From Glycomyces amatae (GTDB taxonomy: Bacteria > Actinomycetota > Actinomycetes > Mycobacteriales > Micromonosporaceae), in NCBI RefSeq assembly GCF_020991375.1, contig NZ_JAJLQZ010000020.1:1-64000 (forward strand): a stretch of DNA of 64,000 nt, written 5' to 3'. Positions 8,449 through 15,720 of the stretch are shown here, one piece after another. The notes under the pieces are model-generated. The model did not search any database and was not told the DNA's origin. It was given only the letters and a program-made list of their open reading frames with translations. The position numbers were made by a program, and so were the translations under genes. Within the stretch, counting starts at the first letter, position 1. Each line of letters opens with the position of its first letter.

Positions 8449-9537
8449 ATGCGCCGCACCGCAACCGCCCTGCTCGCCGTCCCGCTCCTCCTCACCGGAT
8501 GCTCCGACACGCCTCCCGAGGTCACGGACGACGACGTCGTCCGCATCGAGGAGAGCCTGGCCCACGGCTCCGAACTCGCCTGGGAGTTGACCCAGGCGGA
8601 GACGCGGGTCGCCTCCATGTGCATGCAGGACGAGGGCTTCACGGTCCACGACCGCAACCTCATGCACGGCATGATGATCCCGAACCGCTTCGAGGGCTTC
8701 AACTCGCCGTACGCCCGCGTCCCCACGGTCGAGCAGGCCGAGAAGTTCGCCTTCGGCTACTGGGTGGGCATGACCGACACCGATGAGGCCCGGGCGATGC
8801 GCGAGGACCTGGACTACCTCGCCTTCGCCGGGAACGAGATGGGCTGGAGCGACCCCACCGAGTACGAGGAGTACGAGGAGTGGAAGGCCCTGGGCGAGGA
8901 GTACCAGCGCGAGTGGCTCGAGGCCTTCCACGGCCCGGAGCGCCTGGCGTACCTGGAGTCCATGAGCGCCGGTGAGGACCCGGTCGAGGCGCCCCCCTTC
9001 GGCGGCTGCGAGCTGGAGACGATCGAGATCGTCTACGGCGGGCCGGTCCACCTGGAGCGCGACTGGGGCTCCGCCTGGATCCGGCCCGACCTGGAGAGCC
9101 CCCTGACCTGGGTGGGCGACGGCGAGCTGTACGAGGAGCTGTCCGCCGAGTACGTCGACCAGGAGCAGGACTTCCTCGCCTGCGTCGAGGACCGCGGCCA
9201 CGGCCAGTGGCGGTTCGACGACCTCGGCTACCTGCCCGTCCACTGGTACGCGGGGCAGTTCTACGGCGACGGCACCTCGTACGAGGGCATGGAGGAGGAC
9301 GTCCCGCCGCTGGCGGACGCGGCGGAGGACGCCGAGGACCCCGTGGCCTTCGAGTTCGCCATGGCCCTGGACTTCGCCGAGTGCGCCGAGGACTCGGGCC
9401 TGCGCGACGGCGCGGAGGAGCGGTGGGCCCGCATGTACGTCGAGCGGCTCATCGACCGCGAGGCCGAGGTCTACGCCTGGGAGCAGGAGATCGAGGGCTA
9501 CCTCGCCGACGCCCAGGACTACATCGCGGGGAAGTAG
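8449..9537 (+). CDS. Lipoprotein of unknown function (paralogue 2)
   Basis: A 362-aa predicted lipoprotein, the second copy of the gene at 6261. It has a matching signal peptide and lipobox LLTGC with Cys18 at the same position. Long blocks match its partner nearly exactly, including the FGGCELETIEIVYGGP region and the C-terminal EVYAWEQEIEGYLA helix. Divergent blocks lie mostly in the loops between them. ATG 8449 follows GAAAGG and matches the start of paralogue 1; an in-frame ATG at 8416 would put extra residues before the signal peptide. A TACAGT box is at 8401-8406. Confidence 0.85.
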   Translation: MRRTATALLAVPLLLTGCSDTPPEVTDDDVVRIEESLAHGSELAWELTQAETRVASMCMQDEGFTVHDRNLMHGMMIPNRFEGFNSPYARVPTVEQAEKFAFGYWVGMTDTDEARAMREDLDYLAFAGNEMGWSDPTEYEEYEEWKALGEEYQREWLEAFHGPERLAYLESMSAGEDPVEAPPFGGCELETIEIVYGGPVHLERDWGSAWIRPDLESPLTWVGDGELYEELSAEYVDQEQDFLACVEDRGHGQWRFDDLGYLPVHWYAGQFYGDGTSYEGMEEDVPPLADAAEDAEDPVAFEFAMALDFAECAEDSGLRDGAEERWARMYVERLIDREAEVYAWEQEIEGYLADAQDYIAGK

Positions 9538-9623
9538 CCCCCGGCGCGTCGGGCTTGCTCCTGCGATCTGCGCGCCGCTGATCAGCCGAAACACGGCCGG
9601 GGCGGTCGGTCGCACATTTATAT

Positions 9624-9638
9624 GCAACTAACGGTTGC
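9624..9638 (+). promoter_or_regulatory. ArsR-type operator 1
   Basis: GCAACTAACGGTTGC is an imperfect 15-bp inverted repeat. Its right half overlaps the -35 box TTGCGC (9635-9640) of the SRPBCC-arsR promoter. It shares GCAAC and GGTTGC arms with operator 2, 45 bp downstream. Confidence 0.6.
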
Positions 9639-9663
9639 GCATTGCCCGGCGATCCGCTACCGT
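9635..9663 (+). promoter_or_regulatory. Promoter of the SRPBCC-arsR operon
   Basis: TTGCGC (9635-9640), a 17-bp spacer and TACCGT (9658-9663) form a sigma-A-like promoter. The predicted start near 9670 lies inside operator 2, so bound repressor would cover both the -35 box and the transcription start. Confidence 0.6.
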
Positions 9664-9668
9664 TAAGA

Positions 9669-9683
9669 GCAACCAAAGGTTGC
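9669..9683 (+). promoter_or_regulatory. ArsR-type operator 2
   Basis: GCAACC-AAA-GGTTGC is a perfect 6-bp inverted repeat with a 3-bp centre, placed over the predicted transcription start. A half site (TTGCG near 9690) follows. The likely ligand is the ArsR-family protein encoded in the same operon. Confidence 0.65.
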
Positions 9684-9710
9684 GATTAGTTGCGAAAGGC
9701 GGCGGACGAG

Positions 9711-10205
9711 ATGACCGACATCGAATCGAGCCCCCGACCGGCCGAGGAGTTCGGCACCATCGAGCGAGAGCTCCACATCGACGCCTCCCCGGAGGTGGTC
9801 TTCGACGTGGTGAGCAGCCCCGAGCACCTCAAGGAGTGGTGGCCCGACGAGGCCCAGTATGCGCCGGTCCCCGGCGAGGCCGGGCGCATCGGCTTCCGCG
9901 AGGTGGACGGCAGCGTCGACTGGCAGCAGTTCACCGTCGTGGACGCCATGCCCCCGCACCACTTCTCCTTCCGCTGGACCCATCTCGAAGGCGAGCAGGC
10001 CGCCTCCGGCAACTCGTTCCTCGTCCGGTTCGAACTCGAACCGGTCGGCACCGGGACCCGCCTGCGCATGACCGAGAGCGGCTTCCGCGAGCGCGGCTGG
10101 GACGAGGCGAAGATCGCCGAGGCGCACGCCGACCACTCCGCCGGCTGGGACCACTTCCTGCCGCGCCTGCCCGCCTACGCTGCGAAGGTCGGGTCGGACC
10201 GGTGA
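9711..10205 (+). CDS. SRPBCC (AHSA1-like) protein
   Basis: A 164-aa protein of the START/SRPBCC fold, AHSA1 subgroup, which binds hydrophobic ligands in a helix-grip pocket. ERELHIDASPEVVFDVVSSPEHLKEWW is the family opening and WDHFLPRLPAYAAKVG the C-terminal helix. The partner enzyme and ligand are unknown. GAAAGG at 9694-9699 supports the ATG. It is the first gene of an operon with an ArsR regulator and a second SRPBCC protein, an arrangement common in actinomycetes where the regulator controls its own operon. Confidence 0.88.
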   Translation: MTDIESSPRPAEEFGTIERELHIDASPEVVFDVVSSPEHLKEWWPDEAQYAPVPGEAGRIGFREVDGSVDWQQFTVVDAMPPHHFSFRWTHLEGEQAASGNSFLVRFELEPVGTGTRLRMTESGFRERGWDEAKIAEAHADHSAGWDHFLPRLPAYAAKVGSDR

Positions 10206-10261
10206 GCACCGCGATGGACGGTGCGCGAGGCGCCGCCACGGGCGCCTCAGGGGACACCGCA

Positions 10262-10663
10262 GTGGACGACGACCTCTGGTCGGCGGTCGGCGACCCGACC
10301 CGCCGCCGAATGCTCGACCTGCTCCTGAGCGAGGGCAGCGGCACGGCGACGAGCCTGAGCGAGCACCTGCCGGTGACCCGTCAGGCGGTCGCGAAGCACC
10401 TCGCGGTGCTCGACCGGGTCGGCCTGGTCCACGCGAGCACCGCGGGGCGCGAACGCCACTACCGGGTCGACGAGCACCAGCTGGCCCGCGCCGTCGCCCA
10501 GCTCACTGAGGTCGGCGCCGCCTGGGACGCCCGCATGCAGCGCATCAAGCGCATCGCCGAGCGGATCCAACGCGCGGGGGAGCGCAAGGAGAACCGCGCG
10601 GGCAATCCCGCGGAGCAGCCGGCCCGGTCGGAACCGCAGGAACGGCAGGAGCGGTCCGAATAG
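10262..10663 (+). CDS. ArsR-family transcriptional regulator
   Basis: A winged-helix repressor of about 133 aa. LWSAVGDPTRRRMLDLLLSE is the usual first helix pair and LPVTRQAVAKHLAVLDRVGL the recognition helix. The metal-binding ELCVCDL motif of classic ArsR is absent, so it belongs to the SRPBCC-linked group that senses something else. GTG 10262 has AGGGGA seven bases upstream. GTG 10202 overlaps the previous stop and would add a low-complexity extension. It very likely binds the paired operators at 9624-9683. The C-terminal tail is rich in Glu and Arg. Confidence 0.88.
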   Translation: MDDDLWSAVGDPTRRRMLDLLLSEGSGTATSLSEHLPVTRQAVAKHLAVLDRVGLVHASTAGRERHYRVDEHQLARAVAQLTEVGAAWDARMQRIKRIAERIQRAGERKENRAGNPAEQPARSEPQERQERSE

Positions 10664-10740
10664 GCCGAACCGCAAGAGCGGCAACAGAACCAAGAGAGCC
10701 AAGAGAACCGAGAGCAGAACGACTGGAAAGGAACACGAAG

Positions 10741-11184
10741 ATGGTCGACATCCTTCACCGCATCGGCTTCGAGAACACCTCGACCGAGCGGGTCTACGAA
10801 GCCCTCACCACGCTGGACGGCATCCGCGCCTGGTGGGTCGAGGACACGACAGGAGAGTCCGACGCCGAGGGCCTGACCGAGTTCCGGTTCCCCGGGGGCG
10901 GCTTCGAGTTCACGCTCACCGAGCGCGATCCGGGCCGACGCGTCCTCTGGGAGGTCGTCGGCGGTGACAGCCCCGAATGGATCGGGACCAGGATCCACTG
11001 GGACCTCAAGCAGGACGGCGACTGGACGATCCTGCTGTTCAAGCACGAGGGCTGGCGCGAACCGGTCGAGTTCATGCACCACTGCTCGACGAAGTGGGCG
11101 AGCTTCCTGATGAGCCTCAAGCAGCTCATCGAGACGGACTCCGGCAGGCCCGCGCCGCGCGACGTGAAGACCGACAACTGGTAG
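10741..11184 (+). CDS. SRPBCC domain-containing protein
   Basis: A 147-aa START/SRPBCC-fold protein. The opening ILHRIGFENTSTERVYEALT and the TTLDGIRAWWVEDTTG loop are typical of AHSA1-like proteins, and KWASFLMSLKQLIETDSG forms the long C-terminal helix. The ATG is set by GGAAAGGA (10725-10732). It lies 77 bp after arsR and probably belongs to the same operon. It is only distantly similar to the SRPBCC protein at 9711, so the operon carries two separate ligand-binding proteins. Confidence 0.85.
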   Translation: MVDILHRIGFENTSTERVYEALTTLDGIRAWWVEDTTGESDAEGLTEFRFPGGGFEFTLTERDPGRRVLWEVVGGDSPEWIGTRIHWDLKQDGDWTILLFKHEGWREPVEFMHHCSTKWASFLMSLKQLIETDSGRPAPRDVKTDNW

Positions 11185-11263
11185 GGGCCGACCCGCAGGT
11201 CGGGCCGTATGCGGGACCGGTTCTCGGGCCGGTCCCCAGGCCAGTTCGCAGGCCGGTTCGCGA

Positions 11264-11301
11264 GTCGGCACCGGAACCTTCGCAGGTGTTCCGGTGCCGA
11301 C
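11264..11301 (+). terminator. Hairpin terminator of the SRPBCC operon
   Basis: A perfect 14-bp stem, GTCGGCACCGGAAC (11264-11277) pairing with 11288-11301, with a 10-nt loop. It lies 79 bp after the last gene of the operon. Confidence 0.7.
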
Positions 11302-11342
11302 CCGCGAGCCGGCCTCTTCGCCTTGCGACGCAACGGTTCAGG

Positions 11343-11382
11343 GAAGGGCCGGTCGATCGCTCTCCTGATCGACCGGCCCTTC
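11343..11382. terminator. Second hairpin between convergent genes
   Basis: A perfect 16-bp stem (11343-11358 with 11367-11382) and 8-nt loop. It sits between the SRPBCC operon and the oppositely directed TetR gene and probably works in both directions. Confidence 0.65.
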
Positions 11383-11483
11383 CGGCGCGTCCGGGCCGCC
11401 GTCCGTCCGCTCGAAGCGGCCCGGGCTACCGCTTCCCGCGCGCTTCGGCCCGGGCCACCGCTTCCCCTGCGATTCGGCTCTGT

Positions 11484-12242
11484 TTACCGCTTTCCGCGCG
11501 CTTCGGCGTACGCGGCGATGCCGTCGATGAACCGGTCCAGCCCGAACGCGAACCCGAGGCTGTTCCAGAGCCCGCCGGGCGGGGCGCCGTCGATGCTCTC
11601 GGTCATCGCTTCGAGGGCGAGCGGGAACGCCGCGGGGTCGAGCACTCGCCGGACCGCCTCGGAGCGCCCCGCCCGGATCTCCTCCGGGCTCAGCGGCGAG
11701 GTCCGCTCGGCGTCCAGGACGCCGCCGGTGGTCTTGGCGGTGCCGAGGACGAAGTAGGTCAGCGACAGCGCGATGTCGAGCGCCTCCCCGCGCCCCAGGC
11801 CCGTCTTCGACAGCGCCTGGAGGAGGGATTCGAGGTAGCGCATCTGGTTCGGCGCCAGCGGCGGCCCCTCGACGTTGATCTGCATCGTCCACGGGTGGCG
11901 CCGGTACAGCGCCAGGAGGGCCTCGGCGCTCCGGCGCAGGTGCCCCCGCCAGTCCTCGGAGGGCTCGGCCAGCGTCACCTCGCCCACGACCCGGTCGAGC
12001 ATGAGCGCCAGGAGCGCGGCCTTGTCCGGCACGTACGTGTAGAGCGTCATGGTGCCGACCTGGAGCCGTTCGGCGAGGCGCTTCATCGACACGGCGTCCA
12101 GGCCCGACTCGTCGGCCAGTTCGATCGCGATGTCGGTGACCTGCTCGACGGTGAGCGAGGGACGGGGGCCGCGGGCCCGCCGCGGAGGCCTGCCCCAGAG
12201 CAGGTCGAGCCGGTCCAGGTCCGGATTGTCGTGAGCAGTCAT
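11484..12242 (-). CDS. TetR-family transcriptional regulator
   Basis: A 252-aa TetR repressor with the C-terminal ligand-binding domain of the TetR_C_1 type. The DNA-binding domain spans about residues 24-75, with ADESGLDAVSMKRLAERLQV and the recognition helix region VGTMTLYTYVPDKAALLALM. The start ATG 12242 follows a GGAACTGACG leader; longer upstream reading is rejected because it is Pro/Arg-rich. It is divergent from the acetyltransferase at 12396. A perfect 19-bp palindrome in the shared region (12390-12408) is its probable operator. Confidence 0.9.
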   Translation of the reverse strand: MTAHDNPDLDRLDLLWGRPPRRARGPRPSLTVEQVTDIAIELADESGLDAVSMKRLAERLQVGTMTLYTYVPDKAALLALMLDRVVGEVTLAEPSEDWRGHLRRSAEALLALYRRHPWTMQINVEGPPLAPNQMRYLESLLQALSKTGLGRGEALDIALSLTYFVLGTAKTTGGVLDAERTSPLSPEEIRAGRSEAVRRVLDPAAFPLALEAMTESIDGAPPGGLWNSLGFAFGLDRFIDGIAAYAEARGKR

Positions 12243-12383
12243 CGTCAGTTCCCGGTCGGTGCCGGCGCGGTCGGCGCCGGGGTCGGATGGCAAGGTCGGA
12301 CGGCAGGGTCGGATGGTGGCGCCGAATGGCGAGGTCGAACGGCAGGGCCGAATATCGGGATCGCGTGGCGGGCCGCCTGACGC

Positions 12384-12389
12384 TATCAT
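12384..12389 (+). promoter_or_regulatory. -10 box of a leaderless acetyltransferase gene
   Basis: TATCAT ends six bases before the ATG at 12396, so transcription should start at or next to the first codon. No ribosome-binding site is visible upstream. Confidence 0.55.
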
Positions 12390-12408
12390 CTTCGTATGTC
12401 ATACGAAG
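12390..12408. promoter_or_regulatory. Perfect 19-bp TetR-type operator
   Basis: CTTCGTATG-T-CATACGAAG is fully symmetric with 9-bp arms. It touches the -10 box on its left and contains the acetyltransferase start codon (12396-12398), so a bound repressor would block initiation directly. The TetR gene at 12242 is the obvious candidate. Confidence 0.75.
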
Positions 12409-13022
12409 TTTCAGCGAAGGAGCAGGACGCGCCGGGGTCGATCACGGTGCGGCGGATGGACGCCTACGAGCGCGAGATCCGCGACGAGGTGGCGGCCCTG
12501 CTGGTGGAGGGCTTCTTCCCCAAGCTGGCCTACTTCACGAAGAACCGGCGGAAGCTCGCGCTGGCGTTCCGGGACGGCATCCGCGCCGACATGTTCTACG
12601 TCGCCGAACTCGACGGCGCGGTCGTCGGGATGCTGGGCTGCTCGAGCGACACGCGCCGCGCCCTGGTGGCGGACAAGACCCTGCTGCGGCGCAGCCTCGG
12701 GTTCCTGATGGGGTCGGTCGCCTACGCCGCGCTCAAGGGGTCGTTCAACGCGCCGCTGCACTACGGCGACGGGAACGGCTACGTCGAGTGGGTCGCCACC
12801 GCCGAGCGGGCCCGGGGCCGGGGCGTCTCCACCGCGCTGTTCCGGCACGTCATGGACCGGCCGGAGTACGGCTCCCTGACGCTCGAAGTCCTGGACTTCA
12901 ACGAGAACGCGTTCCGCCTCTACCGGAAGCTGGGGTTCGTGGAGTACGACCGCAAGGCGGCCCGCGGCATGGAGCGGCAGATGTTCAAGGAGCGCATCCT
13001 CATGCGGTGGGACAAGGACTGA
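12396..13022 (+). CDS. GNAT-family N-acetyltransferase
   Basis: A 208-aa acetyltransferase of the GNAT fold. The acetyl-CoA loop appears as WVATAERARGRGVSTALFRH (about residues 132-151), followed by the last strands LEVLDFNENAFRLYRKLGF. The N-terminal half (YEREIRDEVAALLVEGFFPK) is a substrate-binding cap. The substrate is unknown; TetR control suggests a small toxic molecule or antibiotic. Translation begins inside the repressor palindrome and no Shine-Dalgarno sequence is present, consistent with a leaderless message. Confidence 0.88.
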   Translation: MSYEVSAKEQDAPGSITVRRMDAYEREIRDEVAALLVEGFFPKLAYFTKNRRKLALAFRDGIRADMFYVAELDGAVVGMLGCSSDTRRALVADKTLLRRSLGFLMGSVAYAALKGSFNAPLHYGDGNGYVEWVATAERARGRGVSTALFRHVMDRPEYGSLTLEVLDFNENAFRLYRKLGFVEYDRKAARGMERQMFKERILMRWDKD

Positions 13023-13139
13023 AGGCGAGGACGGGGCGGGGACCGAGACGGGGGCGGGCCCGCGGGGCGCGCCGGAACGCCCCCGGGACGCCCCGAGGCG
13101 CCCCGTGACCCCGAGCGACACGAAGGAAGGAAGGGAACC

Positions 13140-13733
13140 ATGTCCTTCAAGGACAAGGGGATCGACGCCCCCGAGGGGCTGACGACGGGCGACTTCACGC
13201 TCCGGCCGATCCTGGCCGCCGACGCCGAGGCGGACTACGCGGCCGTGATGGAGAGCAGGGACTACCTGCGGTCGTGGGAGCAGTCCAGCTGGCCCGAAGA
13301 CGACTTCACCGTGGAGGCCAACCGCGCCGACCTGGAGAAGCTCGAACGGCGCCATGCGAACCGCGAGACGTTCACCTATACGGTGACCGACCCGGCCGGA
13401 GCGGAGTGCCTCGGTTGCGTCTACGTCGTGGCGCCCGATGCGCGGATGTTCACCCAGGCGCGCATCACCCCGGTCGGCGACCGCCGGTGGGAGGAGTACG
13501 AAGCGGCGGTGTACTTCTGGGTCCGCAGGTCGCGACTGGCGACGGGAACCGATCGCGCGCTGCTCGACGCTCTTCGGGCGTGGTTCGCGAAGGACTGGGG
13601 CCTGCCGAGTCCTCTCATCGTCACCAATGAGCAGTTCGCGCAACAGGTCGAGATGATCGAAGGGGCCGGTCTCCGGCTGCGCTTCGAGATCGCCGAGCCC
13701 GACAAGCCGGGCCGGTACCTCGCCTACGAGTAG
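13140..13733 (+). CDS. GNAT-family acetyltransferase-like protein
   Basis: A 197-aa GNAT-related protein. DFTLRPILAADAEADYAAVM is a normal GNAT opening and YTVTDPAGAECLGCVYVVAP forms the central strands. The acetyl-CoA loop is weak: VRRSRLATGTDRALLDALRA replaces the usual Q/R-x-x-G-x-G/A, and a final Phe/Glu-rich strand follows, so catalytic activity is less sure. GGAAGGAAGGGAA immediately upstream fixes the ATG. It lies 117 bp after the previous acetyltransferase and may share its transcript. Confidence 0.75.
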   Translation: MSFKDKGIDAPEGLTTGDFTLRPILAADAEADYAAVMESRDYLRSWEQSSWPEDDFTVEANRADLEKLERRHANRETFTYTVTDPAGAECLGCVYVVAPDARMFTQARITPVGDRRWEEYEAAVYFWVRRSRLATGTDRALLDALRAWFAKDWGLPSPLIVTNEQFAQQVEMIEGAGLRLRFEIAEPDKPGRYLAYE

Positions 13734-13843
13734 GCGGTGCGGCCCTGAGTGAGGATGCCCGGCGGCTCTCGATTCGCCGGGCCGGTCGGCGACGACGGTC
13801 CGGGGAGGGGGTCGGGGACGGTGCCGTGGGCGGTGTGGGGGGC

Positions 13844-13877
13844 GGGCCGGTCGACCCCCACCTGGATCGACCGGCCC
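13844..13877. terminator. Hairpin between convergent genes
   Basis: GGGCCGGTCGA (13844-13854) pairs with 13867-13877 as an 11-bp perfect stem with a 12-nt loop. It separates the acetyltransferase gene from the oppositely directed unknown gene ending at 13897. Confidence 0.6.
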
Positions 13878-13896
13878 CGCATGGGGGAGTGGGGGT

Positions 13897-14235
13897 TCAG
13901 CCGGTGTCGGGCTCGGCGATCCGGGCGCGGGCCTGCTCGAGGATCCAGGGGCACCACTCATCGCCGTTCCAGGAGCGGTTCCAGGCAGGGACGTCGTCGG
14001 CGTCGTCGGTGAAGCGGCAGCACTCGCGCGGGCCCGCGCCGTCGTCCACGTCGAGGAGGTACTCGGTGAACTTGTCGGCGCGGGCCGGGAAGTCGGAGCC
14101 GAGCCGGTAGAGCGAGAAGACCGCTGGGCCCCTGCGGAAGTCGCCGAGGTGGCCGTCCACGCCGGGCTCGCCGTCCGAGCGGAGGTTCCACCGGTCCTCG
14201 GGGTCGCGGGGGGAGGAGGTGGAGTCAGCCTTCAC
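13897..14235 (-). CDS. Hypothetical protein
   Basis: A 112-aa acidic, aromatic-rich soluble protein of no family I recognise. It contains SLYRLGSDFPARADKFTEYL, a Cys pair (RECCRFTDD) and a Trp-rich segment (AWNRSWNGDEWCPWILEQAR). The GTG start at 14235 lies inside the end of the gene upstream, an 11-bp overlap that implies translational coupling. Both genes read away from the XRE/DUF397 pair. The aromatic and Cys content looks like a compact folded domain rather than random reading frame. Confidence 0.55.
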   Translation of the reverse strand: MKADSTSSPRDPEDRWNLRSDGEPGVDGHLGDFRRGPAVFSLYRLGSDFPARADKFTEYLLDVDDGAGPRECCRFTDDADDVPAWNRSWNGDEWCPWILEQARARIAEPDTG

Positions 14236-14548
14236 AGAACCGCACCTTCCCGGGACGCTGGTTGATTTGAGTGCCGTTGTAGAAGACGGTGAAGGCGGTG
14301 TCCTCGAGCCAGATCTTCCATTCGGGCGCGAAGGTGCGCCAGCCCTGGCCCCAGGTGGCGTGCAGGTTGCCGGAGATGAGGCCGGAGACGATGAGGACGA
14401 GGTCGGCGTGGTTGCTGTTCGCGTAGACCTGGAACGAGTCGGGGGCTTGGGCGCTTGAGGCGCGGACGTTGAAGCGGCTGTGCCCGTCGGTGAATTGACC
14501 GCGTTCCAGTGGATCGGCAGCGGATGTTACGAGGTTTTGGCGACTCAC
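14225..14548 (-). CDS. Hypothetical protein
   Basis: A 107-aa beta-rich protein without a recognised family. Its GTG start is preceded by a strong GGAGGGG site, which overrides the longer upstream reading frame. The C-terminal half (TWGQGWRTFAPEWKIWLEDT, then FTVFYNGTQINQRPGKVRF) has alternating aromatic and polar residues typical of a beta-sandwich or lectin-like fold. No signal peptide is seen. It is coupled to the next gene by an 11-bp overlap, and the DNA here is less GC-rich than its surroundings. Confidence 0.6.
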   Translation of the reverse strand: MSRQNLVTSAADPLERGQFTDGHSRFNVRASSAQAPDSFQVYANSNHADLVLIVSGLISGNLHATWGQGWRTFAPEWKIWLEDTAFTVFYNGTQINQRPGKVRFCEG

Positions 14549-14883
14549 TGATCCCCTCCATTTCAGAATTGGACTCTGTCGGATATCCGATTGATCTGCG
14601 CCAGGCGTCTGCGTGTTGCGCCACCGGGAGGCGGGCCTCTGTTCCGCGCCATGCCGCGGGAGCGCTCGGATGCGCCTAGGCATCTTGAATGTAGGCGGTG
14701 TTTCCGCAGGTCACAATAAGAGACTTGGTCGCTCCGGAGGCACAGTGGAGCGGCCGAGGTGTAGAAATCGCAGTGGTAAAACTCCACCTTCTCCGCTACC
14801 GCAGTGATTCTCCCTATCCGCCTCTCAGATCCCCTGTGCGATAGTGATAAGCCGACTACGACGAGTCAAACAGGGGGACGGGC
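14549..14883. other. Divergent intergenic region with lower GC
   Basis: This 335-bp gap separates the leftward unknown pair from the XRE regulator. No convincing gene is present. It holds the GGAGGGG site of the leftward gene and, near 14831-14876, an inverted repeat CCCCTGT/ACAGGGG whose right arm covers the XRE ribosome site. Base composition is visibly lower in GC than the flanks. Confidence 0.6.
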
Positions 14884-15720
14884 ATGGCGAAGCGTGATTC
14901 CGGTTGGTGGTTCCTGAAGACGATGATTCGCAAGGGCCGCATTGAGGTCGCGATGTCGCAACGGGAGTTCGGGGATGCGGTCGACCGGTCGAAGGAGACC
15001 ATTCACGCCTGGGAGACCGGCAAGACCGACATCTCGGCACACTCGATCGGCAACATCGCGAAGGCATGTGGCCTGAGCGAAGAGATCAGCGAGTACATGA
15101 AGAGCGTCGCCCGCGCTCGCAAGAGCGGCATGCCGATCGAGGCGACCGCCCGCCTCAATGCGCTGTTCGTCGCGCTCGCCGAGGAGTACTACGGCGATGT
15201 CTTCAAGTGGGACCCGCACCTCATCCCGGGACCGTTGCAGACCGAGCGATACCACTTCATCGTGATCCTGAAAACCGAGCCGACCGCGTCCGAGTCCCGG
15301 CTCCGCTCCGGTTGGAAGTTCAAATCCCAGCGCCGCAAGGCCATCGGTTCCCGCACCGACGGCCCGGTGTTCCAATTCCTCATCGGCGAGGCCGCCATGA
15401 TCCAACTCCGTAGGGAGTCCGAGGAGCTTTATCAAGAACAGTTGGCGTACCTGCGGGAATGGGCTGCCCGGCCCGGTGTCGAGATCCGCATCCTCACCGA
15501 GCCCGTTCGCAGTGGTGAAGGCATGTTCAGCATTTACAAGCCCGGGGAAAGCGAGCTCGCCGGACCGCCTTTCGTCTACACCGAGGGGCATGACTCGAGC
15601 TGGTGCATCGATGATCTCGATCGAATCGCGAGCTACGATGACTTCCGCAAGACCAAGTGGAAGTTGGCGATCCGAATCGAGGACTACGGCGATGACTACC
15701 GATGTGACCGCATGGCGTAA
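14884..15720 (+). CDS. XRE-type regulator with DUF5753 domain
   Basis: A 278-aa helix-turn-helix protein of the widespread actinomycete XRE/DUF5753 family. The HTH spans about residues 16-68 (MSQREFGDAVDRSKETIHAW is the core). The DUF5753 part starts near residue 85 with LNALFVALAEEYYGDVFKWD, LIPGPLQTERYHF and EQLAYLREWAARPGVEIRIL. In Streptomyces such regulators partner with a small DUF397 protein and govern development or antibiotic output. AGGGGGA fixes the start. Its last 29 bp overlap the DUF397 gene. Confidence 0.92.
   Translation: MAKRDSGWWFLKTMIRKGRIEVAMSQREFGDAVDRSKETIHAWETGKTDISAHSIGNIAKACGLSEEISEYMKSVARARKSGMPIEATARLNALFVALAEEYYGDVFKWDPHLIPGPLQTERYHFIVILKTEPTASESRLRSGWKFKSQRRKAIGSRTDGPVFQFLIGEAAMIQLRRESEELYQEQLAYLREWAARPGVEIRILTEPVRSGEGMFSIYKPGESELAGPPFVYTEGHDSSWCIDDLDRIASYDDFRKTKWKLAIRIEDYGDDYRCDRMA

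Noticed and set aside
14563-14787. A 74-aa leftward frame upstream of the unknown pair
   Set aside because: Its GTG has the ribosome-like site touching the start codon, and the product has no conserved look; the real start of the next gene has its own strong site.
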